Part shown: one piece after another, positions 1 through 5,835 of the stretch
Layout: the number at the start of each line of letters is the position of its first letter
Position numbering within the stretch: position 1 is the first letter of the stretch
NCBI GenBank assembly: GCA_947630635.1
Contig: CANRIJ010000065.1
Span: 1-8,469, forward strand
Source of the DNA: an uncultured Spirochaetaceae bacterium
GTDB lineage: Bacteria > Spirochaetota > Spirochaetia > Sphaerochaetales > Sphaerochaetaceae
Direction: 5' to 3'
Length of the DNA stretch: 8,469 nucleotides
The notes under the pieces: model-generated
The model's input: the letters and a program-made list of their open reading frames with translations, nothing else
What the model was told of the DNA's origin: nothing
The model's database searches: none
Translations under genes and position numbers: made by a program

Positions 1-381
1 GATACGCTTTTGGTTAAGGCAATTCCATCCGGGCCTGTCTGTCACACTGGCTCTGACACATGTTTTGGCGAGAACAACAAGCCAGAGGACATAAGCTCTC
101 CCGAGTTTCTTTTCTACCTCGAGAGCGTTATAAGGGACAGAAGAACAAATCCAGTAGAGGGCTCATATACAAATCACCTTTTCTCAAGAGGACTGAATAA
201 GATAGCTCAGAAGGTAGGAGAAGAGGCAGTAGAGCTTGTTATTGAGGCAAAAGACGACAATAAAGAGCTCTTTTTGGGCGAGGCTGCAGACCTCATCTAC
301 CACTTCTTAGTGCTTCTTTCCCAAAAGAATACATCTCTTACAGAAGTAATCGAAGTCTTGAAGAATAGACATTCAAGATAG
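1..381 (+). CDS. hisIE: Histidine biosynthesis bifunctional protein HisIE (phosphoribosyl-AMP cyclohydrolase / phosphoribosyl-ATP pyrophosphohydrolase), 3' part
   Basis: This is a cytoplasmic enzyme for two early steps of histidine synthesis: hydrolysis of PR-ATP to PR-AMP and opening of the PR-AMP ring. The frame is already open at base 1 and runs to TAG at 379-381, giving 126 visible residues, so the gene starts before the window. Any start called inside this stretch (for example the TTG at 10) is an artefact of the cut. The first 25 or so residues are the end of the cyclohydrolase domain: LLVKAIPSGPVCHTGSDTCF holds the CHTG..(T/S)CF motif with its zinc-binding cysteines. After a short linker comes a complete HisE domain, with KVGEEAVELVIEAKDD and the acidic, metal-binding helix EAADLIYHFLVLL. 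HisIE fusions are common in bacteria, and this is probably the last gene of a his operon, because a terminator follows at once. Recognition is secure. Confidence 0.95.
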   Translation, partial: DTLLVKAIPSGPVCHTGSDTCFGENNKPEDISSPEFLFYLESVIRDRRTNPVEGSYTNHLFSRGLNKIAQKVGEEAVELVIEAKDDNKELFLGEAADLIYHFLVLLSQKNTSLTEVIEVLKNRHSR

Positions 382-390
382 GTGTCAGAT

Positions 391-415
391 AGAGGCCTCC
401 AAGTGAGGCCTTTTT
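391..415 (+). terminator. Intrinsic terminator after hisIE
   Basis: A 7-bp perfect stem, AGGCCTC (393-399) with GAGGCCT (405-411), and a 5-nt loop is followed by a T run to 415, ten bases after the hisIE stop. There is no T run on the other side, so it works for the plus strand. The T run touches the stop codon of the convergent radC gene. Confidence 0.8.
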
Positions 416-1064
416 AAATCAGCGAATGCTCCATGAAGGAAAAGAACGACTCATCTGAGAAGATTATGTGGTCTATTACCTTTATTCCGAGTATCTTTCC
501 GCTCATAACAAGCTTGTCAGTCGTGGCTATATCTTCCTCGGAGGGAAGAAGGTTGCCAGATGGGTGATTGTGCGCTATTGCAATGGCGGCTGCCCTATTC
601 TCAATTGCGGGAGCAAATACCTCCCGTGGATGGATAATCGAGCGATTTAAGGTTCCTACAGTTGCTACAAATGATCCGATTTTCTCTTGTGCGCCATTTA
701 GCATAACCACGATGAAATGCTCTTGCTTATTAGAGGCATAGTGCATGACTTCACGGTAGATATCCTTTGGGGAGCTTATCGGCTTTGATTTTCCATCGAG
801 CTTTCTCCTTCCAAGTTCTATAGCGGCAGAGAGCCTTATCCATGCTGATTTTCCGAGCTTCATCATCATGTCCTTCTTAAGAGTGGGGGAGCTATTGAGA
901 ATATCCAGTATGCGCTTGGCATCGTTTTCGCAAGATGTGGTACATCCATAATCCATGAGAGCCATGATAAGCTCTCTGTCGGTAAGGGCCTCAGGTCCTA
1001 GCTTCTCTAGTTTTTCCTTTGGCTTTGAGCCATTTTCAGTGTCTTTTAAATTGAGTTCATCCAT
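414..1064 (-). CDS. radC: RadC family protein (JAMM/MPN+ domain)
   Basis: The protein has 216 residues, close to the usual 220-230 for RadC. Residues 15-40 carry the N-terminal helix-hairpin-helix-like signature (KPKEKLEKLGPEALTDRELI). Residues 95-215 form the JAB/MPN domain with all expected metallo-motif residues: E148 in HPREVF, H165 and H167 in AHNHPSG, and D178 in PSEED. The family is predicted to be a zinc-dependent hydrolase. Its old link to radiation repair in E. coli has been withdrawn, and its role is unsettled; copies often sit near mobile or horizontally acquired DNA. ATG at 1062-1064 is the only sensible start. The leader is very AT-rich and has no clear Shine-Dalgarno sequence. 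It is transcribed toward hisIE, and the decayed region at 1065-2506 lies just upstream. Confidence 0.93.
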   Translation of the reverse strand: MDELNLKDTENGSKPKEKLEKLGPEALTDRELIMALMDYGCTTSCENDAKRILDILNSSPTLKKDMMMKLGKSAWIRLSAAIELGRRKLDGKSKPISSPKDIYREVMHYASNKQEHFIVVMLNGAQEKIGSFVATVGTLNRSIIHPREVFAPAIENRAAAIAIAHNHPSGNLLPSEEDIATTDKLVMSGKILGIKVIDHIIFSDESFFSFMEHSLI

Positions 1065-1080
1065 ACATAGTTATATATTT

Positions 1081-1099
1081 GAAAAATTTTAAATTTTTC
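1081..1099. repeat. AT-rich perfect inverted repeat upstream of radC
   Basis: GAAAAATTT (1081-1089) and AAATTTTTC (1091-1099) are exact inverted copies around a single T. The repeat lies 17-35 bases upstream of the radC ATG, where its promoter would be. It could be an operator, part of the promoter, or chance in A/T-rich DNA. A loosely similar AT-rich palindrome stands upstream of the ATPase pseudogene (2218-2252). Confidence 0.4.
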
Positions 1100-1275
1100 C
1101 AAAAACGGATTTTTTCACAGGATTGGAACCCAATCCAAATGGGCTCAAAGCCCTTTTCATAGTTGAATTTGCATTGGTTGATGCCGTTATCTTGCTCGAA
1201 GGGCTAAAACTTTTGTGGAATGGGTATCGAGTGACATGTCTTAGAATAGAATTCTTTTTTATATCGCAATTGGCT
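1089..1275. other. Spacer tract open on both strands, with two small hairpins; possible repeated element or gene relic
   Basis: This lies between radC and the ATPase pseudogene. A minus-strand frame is open from the pseudogene end down to TAA at 1089-1091, with an ATG at 1158-1160 and a short tail SPFGLGSNPVKKSVFGKI. A plus-strand frame over the same bases is also open, from about 1108 to a TGA at 1384-1386, and reads through into the pseudogene region. Neither strand has a ribosome binding site. Two hairpins are present: GGATTGG/CCAATCC (1120-1126/1130-1136) and GGGCT/AGCCC (1141-1145/1149-1153); the second is followed by TTTT on the plus strand. I do not recognise a gene here. Overlapping openness on both strands suggests a conserved repeat or relic rather than random spacer. 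Confidence 0.25.
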
Positions 1276-1297
1276 TCATTTCTCCAAAAGCCAATTG
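1267..1297. repeat. 10-bp hairpin at the 3' end of the ATPase pseudogene
   Basis: CAATTGGCTT (1267-1276) and AAGCCAATTG (1288-1297) are perfect inverted copies around an 11-nt loop. The hairpin covers the last codons and stop of the pseudogene. No T run follows on either strand, so it is at best a weak terminator or an mRNA 3' stabilising stem. Confidence 0.45.
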
Positions 1298-2187
1298 GCT
1301 ACATCGATAATCTCTATGCCCTCATACAGGTATGTCTCTTTTCGAGTCGGAGTGATGATTACTTTGGGTATGCGTCCCTGATTTGAAATAGCGAATTTAT
1401 CTCACGCTTAGGAGTTTCGCCATCGTCTATGCTATTAGAGACTTGGATACAGATCTTTTCATTGCGCTCTAGGGCAAAATCAATTTTCTTTTTATAGAGT
1501 ACTCCAGCATAGAGCTCATATCCGCGTCTGAGAAGTTCGATGGCGACGATGTTCTCAATCATTCTGCCATAATCTGCGTTCTTAGTGCCCAGAAACGCAT
1601 ATTAAGGAAATGATCACAGAGGTAGTATTTATCGTTTGAAGAAAGCTGCCGTTTGCCATGAATATCGTACGTCTGACTTTATAGAAGGCGAAGCGTTAGA
1701 GAGATACTTGATATAGGCGCTGATGGGCGGTCATTTGTTTTATTGTGCTCTCTTATAAAGCTTTTGGTTATGCTTTTGGTTGATACTTGATTAGAGATAT
1801 TATCAATTAAGAAATCTGAAAGCTTCTCCATCAGTGGCATGTTGCGGATATGACATATTTCTTTGAGGCGTGAAGGCTGTTGATTGCCTTCTCAAGGCCG
1901 CTAAGCATTTGGACTTCGTCAATGAAGATATAATTGTTTTTTCCTGGGATATACGCATTCTCAATATAGTCGCTGAGCTTATGGCATCCATTTGGTTTTT
2001 CATATTCATTCAGATTGAAATTGATGTGAATGATACAAAATTTGCGTCATTGTCTTTTACATAGGCTATAAAGGACTCCTTCAGTTTTGATTTGTCGCAT
2101 CGAGGGTCGCCAGTGATGACTTTTATGTCAGGGGTCATCATGACACATTTAATTTGCTTAGATATAGTCGCGTTCAATCAATCGCAT
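1276..2187 (-). pseudogene. Degenerate AAA_14 / DUF4143-family ATPase pseudogene
   Basis: Joining minus-strand frames rebuilds an accessory AAA ATPase of the AAA_14 plus DUF4143 type (function poorly known, often sporadic in gut bacteria). In order, it shows: ATG at 2185-2187 with AAGGTG a few bases upstream, MRLIERDY, then a P-loop relic ITGDPRCDKSKL (2082-2117) where family members have G(I/V)RR.GKS. Next come Walker B IFIDEVQ (near 1912-1929) and the middle-domain stretch MEKLSDFLIDNISNQVSTKS. The DUF4143 C-terminus follows, with YGRMIENIVAIELLRRGYEL (from about 1571) and KKKIDFALERNEKICIQV. It ends at TGA 1276-1278. Frame changes or stops occur near 2160, 2140, 2035, 1853, 1715, 1675, 1590 and 1382. 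About 100 codons expected between Walker B and MEKL are absent. At 912 nt it is well short of the usual 1.2-1.3 kb. The neighbouring genes are intact, so this is decay and not poor sequence. Confidence 0.87.
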
Positions 2188-2217
2188 GGAAAATCACCTT
2201 GCGTATATTATTGTCTA

Positions 2218-2252
2218 TTTCGCAAAATTAAAAAAATTTTAAAAATGCGAAA
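2218..2252. repeat. Inverted repeat TTTCGCA...TGCGAAA upstream of the ATPase pseudogene
   Basis: TTTCGCA (2218-2224) and TGCGAAA (2246-2252) are exact inverted copies flanking a 21-nt A/T-only centre. The repeat sits 31-65 bases upstream of the pseudogene start, which suits the promoter or operator of that gene. It could also be the end of the imported segment. On the minus strand, a TAATAT-like -10 hexamer lies between the repeat and the ribosome binding site. Confidence 0.5.
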
Positions 2253-2298
2253 CAGAGAAGCATCTAAAGGAAAGAGACATGCTGGACTTATGATCCCT

Positions 2299-2433
2299 TT
2301 ATTCAATCTCATGCCTCTGATGAGCTCTTTGGACCTCTTCATTTTTTGCCTTTTCTTTTGATCTCTCGAAAAGGCTCTTTGTTTTATCTGCTATCAGCTT
2401 TGATAGAGAAAATTCATCCTGGCGATATAATGC
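2299..2433 (-). pseudogene. 44-codon remnant of an unidentified gene
   Basis: A minus-strand frame runs 44 codons from just after a TGA (2434-2436) to TAA at 2299-2301. It contains RQDEFSLSKLIADKTKSLFE and then a charged, helical, Lys/Glu/Arg/His-rich tail ending in HQRHEIE. It has no start codon with a ribosome binding site. A second frame just upstream reads TKTIEHYIAR and would join it through one base shift, so it looks like the C-terminal part of a broken gene. The LSKLI pattern recalls the second helix of ribbon-helix-helix (CopG/Arc-like) proteins, but that is a weak resemblance. It and the repeat at 2218-2252 are all I can see in the 319-nt gap between the ATPase pseudogene and merR. 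Confidence 0.3.
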
Positions 2434-2471
2434 TCAATTGTTTTGGTTGGCGTCTAATTGAAGGAGAAAAC

Positions 2472-2500
2472 TTGAAAAGAGCCTTTTTGTGGTTTAAAAA
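2472..2500 (+). promoter_or_regulatory. Candidate sigma70 promoter of the merR gene
   Basis: TTGAAA (2472-2477), a 17-nt spacer and TAAAAA (2495-2500) lie directly before the ATG at 2507. Transcription would start at about 2506-2508, on or next to the start codon. The -10 match is only moderate (4 of 6). Confidence 0.35.
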
Positions 2501-2506
2501 TTCACT

Positions 2507-2950
2507 ATGCGACGCTATAGAATAGGCGAGATATCAAAGCTTACGGGGCTCTCTGTAAGAACAATCAGGTACTTTGAGGAGGAGGGCCTTCTTGACTCTA
2601 AGCGAACTGATGGCGGACAGAGAATATATAGCGATCAGGACCTTGTATACATTAAGCGCATTCTTGAGCTGAAGGGACTTGGCTTCAGGCTCTCTGAGAT
2701 AAATCGCATATTCTCTCTTAAAAGAGAGGATGAGAGCGGAAACAAGAGAAGAGCAGAGCTTTTGAGAATATATAGCGAAAGGCTCAGAGAGGATAGGGAG
2801 AAGGTTGAGGCTCTAAGGCATCATATTGATGAGCTTGAATGGCATATAAGGCAGCTTGAGAAGGCAGAGGATGGCTTTACATCGTGTCCTGGCTCTCTCT
2901 GTGCAAGCTGCGAATATAAGGATAAGTGCACATTCTTCAAGTCAGTCTAA
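2507..2950 (+). CDS. MerR family transcriptional regulator with C-terminal four-cysteine cluster
   Basis: This is a 147-residue DNA-binding regulator. Residues 4-70 form the MerR winged helix-turn-helix (RIGEISKLTGLSVRTIRYFE, then the wing with GGQRIYS). Residues 80-120 form the long dimerisation helix, rich in Glu, Arg and Leu. The tail holds four cysteines spaced C127-x4-C132-x2-C135-x5-C141, ahead of a short end. This suggests metal (Zn) or Fe-S binding; known metal-sensing MerR proteins use C-terminal cysteines, but with other spacings, so the signal is unknown. ATG 2507 is well supported: an in-frame TAA (2495-2497) stands just upstream and the N-terminus fits the family. There is no Shine-Dalgarno sequence. 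The 3' end overlaps the convergent isomerase gene by 9 bp. Its target is not evident, and no promoter here shows the stretched 19-bp spacer plus dyad typical of MerR targets. Confidence 0.9.
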   Translation: MRRYRIGEISKLTGLSVRTIRYFEEEGLLDSKRTDGGQRIYSDQDLVYIKRILELKGLGFRLSEINRIFSLKREDESGNKRRAELLRIYSERLREDREKVEALRHHIDELEWHIRQLEKAEDGFTSCPGSLCASCEYKDKCTFFKSV

Positions 2951-3760
2951 AAGAGAGAGAAGCCACTTGCCAATCTTGTAGGAAAGGCTAGTGACCTCCC
3001 TTTCGCATACCCTTGGGAGAGCTTTCATGAAGTACATTGCCTCATAGTTCAGATATCCGCTATATCCCGATGATTCAAGTGAGTTCACAACGCTCTTCCA
3101 ATCGGTTGTTCCCATTGTCGGAAGAAGGTGCTGGTCTCTTAGTGAATCATTGTCGTTTATATGAGTCTGTATAATCAGGCCCTTAAGGTCATTGATAAAT
3201 GTTTTGAAGTCGCCGCCTCTCATATTGAGGTGCCCTGTGTCTAGGCAGACTCCCATTCTGCCCTTAAATGAGAGTGCGAGCCTCTTTAGTGAGGGGGAAG
3301 CTGAGAACTCTGTCTCATCCTCCATATTCTCCACTGCCAAAATAATGCTCTCAGGAGTATTTTTCAGTAGACGCTCAAAATACCTCAGATTATTGTCAAA
3401 TGTATCGTAAAGTGGGTGTATAACTGCAATCTTGACTGAAAGCTCCTCTGCCCACTTGAGGGAAAGCTCGGTAAGTGGGCTCTCTTCACCGCTTTTTTGA
3501 TAGGGAAGATGGCATGAGTAGTAGTTTAGGCCATATTCTTCCTTGATTTTAATAAGGCGTTTTATATAGTCTTTTCCAAAGCCTATCTCCAGAAGCGGAG
3601 AGGCGGGCCTCATCATCTCGCATAGGTTTAGGTCGAAGTCTTTAAAGCCGCATTCTGCCATGATGGGAATAATCTCATCCATAGATCTATTTCCATCTCT
3701 GGAGAATGCGATGAGATTCGTATTAGACGATATTCTGCGCTTCATAGGACTCAAGGGCAT
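2942..3760 (-). CDS. Sugar phosphate isomerase/epimerase (xylose isomerase-like TIM barrel)
   Basis: This cytoplasmic enzyme of the AP-endonuclease-2-like TIM-barrel family (IolE/IolI, hydroxypyruvate isomerase and tagatose epimerase relatives) usually binds a divalent metal and moves a carbonyl or inverts a centre on a sugar. It has 272 residues from the ATG at 3760, typical of the family. Likely active-site and metal ligands in order are H84 (CHLPY), H115 (VIHPLYD), E144 (AVENMED), D174 and H177 (LDTGH), H200 and D203 (THINDND), H211 (DQH) and E240 (LNYEAM). The start overlaps the binding-protein gene by 38 bp. The ATG at 3743-3745 (residue 6, MKRRISSNTN) overlaps by 23 bp and has a slightly better upstream sequence (GAG, 5-nt gap), so it may be the true start. 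As last gene of the transporter operon, it probably acts on the imported sugar or a derivative. The exact substrate cannot be read from sequence. Confidence 0.88.
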   Translation of the reverse strand: MPLSPMKRRISSNTNLIAFSRDGNRSMDEIIPIMAECGFKDFDLNLCEMMRPASPLLEIGFGKDYIKRLIKIKEEYGLNYYSCHLPYQKSGEESPLTELSLKWAEELSVKIAVIHPLYDTFDNNLRYFERLLKNTPESIILAVENMEDETEFSASPSLKRLALSFKGRMGVCLDTGHLNMRGGDFKTFINDLKGLIIQTHINDNDSLRDQHLLPTMGTTDWKSVVNSLESSGYSGYLNYEAMYFMKALPRVCEREVTSLSYKIGKWLLSLLD

Positions 3761-5018
3761 CCTTTATGGTGGTTACCATCTCATCTACTGCCGCATCTAT
3801 TGTGATTCTTTCATTTACGACATCATCGATATTCTTCTGGAATGAGTAGTAGATTTGGTAGGCAGATGGAAGCCAGAGGTTTGTGAGATTTGGATTTGAG
3901 CCATTTAAAGCCGACATTGCTACATGAAAATTGGGATTCTCTTTGATAAAGTCTCTATATTCTTCAGACTCATATACGTTTACATTTAGCGGAATGTAGC
4001 CAGTGAGCTCTGCCCACTTAAGCTGAACATCGTCTCTCATGAAGTATTCCAGTACCTTTCTGACTTCGCTAGAGTTCGTGAAGGCGAACATTGCGCCTCC
4101 CGAGGGGGCAACTCCTCCAGTTGCCTTCTCGTTTACCATGGGGATTTCGCTTACTCCGACTCTGAAATTGTCTCCCACGGAGTCGATCACGGTTGATAGG
4201 TTGGAGGAGGACTGAAGCATAGTTGCAGATCTTCCGGAGGCAAATTCTGTTGATACCCCGCTTGTGATGCTATTCAGATAGCCTGTATCAAAGAGCTCTT
4301 TCCATTTCTCGAGGAAGGCCTTATATGTGCCCTCTTTTCCGAATAAAACCTCAGTTGGAAGCCCTTCGTGTCCATTTTTCTTGTTTACGATGTAGCTGAG
4401 TCCATTTTGGGCTCCTATGAAAGAGGTGAGCTCGAATGTAGTTGGGACTCCTTGGAGGGCATATCTGGTGACGTTTCCTTTTTCATCCTTTTCTCCTATC
4501 TTATCGGCTATCTCGATAAATTCATCAAAGGTCTTTGGAGGCTCAACGCCATTTTCCTCAAAGACGTCTTTGTTGTAGTAGAGGAGGAGACTAGATGCGT
4601 TGAATGGCATTGCCAAGAGTCCCTTTTCAGAGGAAAAGGCATTGCGTGCATTTATGAGAATCTCCTCCTCTCTAAGGCCAAGATCTCTCATTGTCACTAA
4701 ATAATCGGCATTATTCATATCTGTTGCGGCTGTCGCATCCATTTGGGCTATATCAGGAAGTGTCTTTGAGATCGCTGCAGCCTTTACCTTTGTGAGAACA
4801 TCGTTGGCAAGTCCTTGGTATACTGCCTCAATCTGGATGTTCTCATCCTTTCCAACTGTTTGGTTGAAGTCATTTACAAGCTCTTCAAAGGCCTCGCCAA
4901 TGAGGCCTGAATTTGGATGCCAGATAGTAATAATCGTTACGCCTTTCTCTCTCTCTCCAGAGGAGAAGAGTGGGAGAATGAGAAATAGAGTAAACGCAAA
5001 AATCAGGATTTTTTTCAT
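3723..5018 (-). CDS. ABC transporter extracellular sugar-binding protein (UgpB/MalE-type, family 1)
   Basis: This is a secreted binding protein of 431 residues that captures a carbohydrate or glycerol-phosphate-type solute for the two permeases encoded upstream. A signal peptide is clear: MKK, a hydrophobic core to about residue 18, then SSGEREKG. It holds no cysteine anywhere, so it cannot be a lipoprotein. It would be a free periplasmic protein cleaved by signal peptidase I, which implies an outer membrane. Family features include IWHPNSG (32-38), PFNASSLLLYYNKDVFEENG (138-157), the hinge-side PSGGAMFAF (305-313), and TGYIPLNVNVY (339-349). The start is fixed by AAGGAG six bases upstream. 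The gene lies 10 nt after the permease stop and overlaps the isomerase gene at its 3' end. Ligand specificity is not assignable. Confidence 0.93.
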   Translation of the reverse strand: MKKILIFAFTLFLILPLFSSGEREKGVTIITIWHPNSGLIGEAFEELVNDFNQTVGKDENIQIEAVYQGLANDVLTKVKAAAISKTLPDIAQMDATAATDMNNADYLVTMRDLGLREEEILINARNAFSSEKGLLAMPFNASSLLLYYNKDVFEENGVEPPKTFDEFIEIADKIGEKDEKGNVTRYALQGVPTTFELTSFIGAQNGLSYIVNKKNGHEGLPTEVLFGKEGTYKAFLEKWKELFDTGYLNSITSGVSTEFASGRSATMLQSSSNLSTVIDSVGDNFRVGVSEIPMVNEKATGGVAPSGGAMFAFTNSSEVRKVLEYFMRDDVQLKWAELTGYIPLNVNVYESEEYRDFIKENPNFHVAMSALNGSNPNLTNLWLPSAYQIYYSFQKNIDDVVNERITIDAAVDEMVTTIKDALESYEAQNIV

Positions 5019-5024
5019 AAAGCG

Positions 5025-5030
5025 CTCCTT
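5025..5030 (-). promoter_or_regulatory. Shine-Dalgarno AAGGAG of the binding-protein gene
   Basis: The minus strand reads TAAGGAGCGCTTATG. The strong ribosome binding site is fused to the TAA stop of the preceding permease gene (5029-5031), so stopping ribosomes can reload. It is the best site in the operon, in keeping with the excess of binding protein these systems need. Confidence 0.8.
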
Positions 5031-5835
5031 ATTTTATATTGATCCCATTTTCGAGGGCCTTTTCTATTCTTTTCTTGAATATGACCGTTATTACGACAAA
5101 GAAGAGGGATAGAAGGACAATGCTTGCCATCTCTGCTCCATAGTCTCCCTCTTCCATAAAGCCAAGCATTGTGATTGCGATCTGAAGTGTTCTTGCCTTG
5201 GCTTTATTTGTCACGACAAGCGGCCAAAGAAATGAATTGAATATCGATACAAATGCCTGAATTGATATTAAAAGCACAACGCTCTGATTGAGAGGAAGAA
5301 GTATTGAGGATATGTATCTGAAATCTCCTGCCCCGTCTAGACGAGATGCATCGTAATAGTCTTTTTCCGAGGAAGAGAAGCTCAGGGTAAGCAAGATCAG
5401 CGAGGAGGCCGAGAATGAGAGAGGTAGCGCGATGCCAAGCCATGTATCCAGTAGGTGGAGTGAGCTTATTGTCATATAGTTCTGAAAGAGAATGGCATCC
5501 TGCGGAATGAAGAGGGTTGCCATGAGAATGATAAGTATTGCCTTCTTTCCATAGAAGTTCAGATGAGAAAATGCAAAGGCTCCAAGTATAACCGAGAAGA
5601 GCTTGATGATAGTTCCAAGGGCTGCGCTCCCAACTGAGTTGAGTATGTAGTATCCAATATTTTTTATGTTCAGCGCTCTATAGTAGTTTCTGAATTCGAG
5701 TCTTGAGGGAAAGAGGCGGGCCTTGCTTTCGTTGAAGTCGCTCTTGGGAAAGAATGATACTGCCACTCCATATAGCATTGGGAATGCGATTACAAGGAGA
5801 AGAATGAGCGAGACTATGATTCTCAGTGCCTTCAT
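5029..5835 (-). CDS. ABC sugar transporter permease, MalG/UgpE type
   Basis: This is an inner-membrane subunit of 268 residues, slightly short for the 275-295 usual in the family. It has about six membrane segments: near 5-28, 68-90, 98-118, 135-153, 184-206 and 236-254. The cytoplasmic EAA loop that docks the ATPase is at 160-181, as YYDASRLDGAGDF followed by ISSILLP; the usual EAA start is replaced by YDAS while the DGAG and LP parts are kept. The conserved SFLWPLV near 201-207, close to the last segments, and FIPQDAILFQNYM mark the MalG/UgpE branch. Its ATG overlaps the stop of the upstream permease gene (ATGA, 5832-5835), so the two permeases are translationally coupled and surely form the heterodimeric channel. 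Confidence 0.93.
   Translation of the reverse strand: MKALRIIVSLILLLVIAFPMLYGVAVSFFPKSDFNESKARLFPSRLEFRNYYRALNIKNIGYYILNSVGSAALGTIIKLFSVILGAFAFSHLNFYGKKAILIILMATLFIPQDAILFQNYMTISSLHLLDTWLGIALPLSFSASSLILLTLSFSSSEKDYYDASRLDGAGDFRYISSILLPLNQSVVLLISIQAFVSIFNSFLWPLVVTNKAKARTLQIAITMLGFMEEGDYGAEMASIVLLSLFFVVITVIFKKRIEKALENGINIK

Noticed and set aside
468..650. Open frames antisense to radC, the binding protein, the permeases and the nucleotidyltransferase (for example 468-650, 3192-3410, 4368-4700, 5204-5443, 7847-8224).
   Set aside because: They lack ribosome binding sites, have unnatural composition and lie wholly across well-recognised genes in other frames.
1105..1160. The minus strand around GGATTGGGTTCCAATCC looks a little like a tRNA T-arm.
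   Set aside because: The loop does not read TTCRANY in the right place relative to the stem, and no acceptor, D-arm or anticodon arm can be built around it.
1276..2187. The many frameshifts could be sequencing error.
   Set aside because: All neighbouring genes are intact over several kilobases. This stretch also has a damaged P-loop and a large internal deletion, so real decay is the simpler reading.
2369..2487. The 12-bp inverted repeat could be the terminal repeats of a small insertion element.
   Set aside because: No target-site duplication is visible beside the arms, only about 95 nt lie between them, and the arms look like ordinary terminator-type sequence. Kept only as a side remark.
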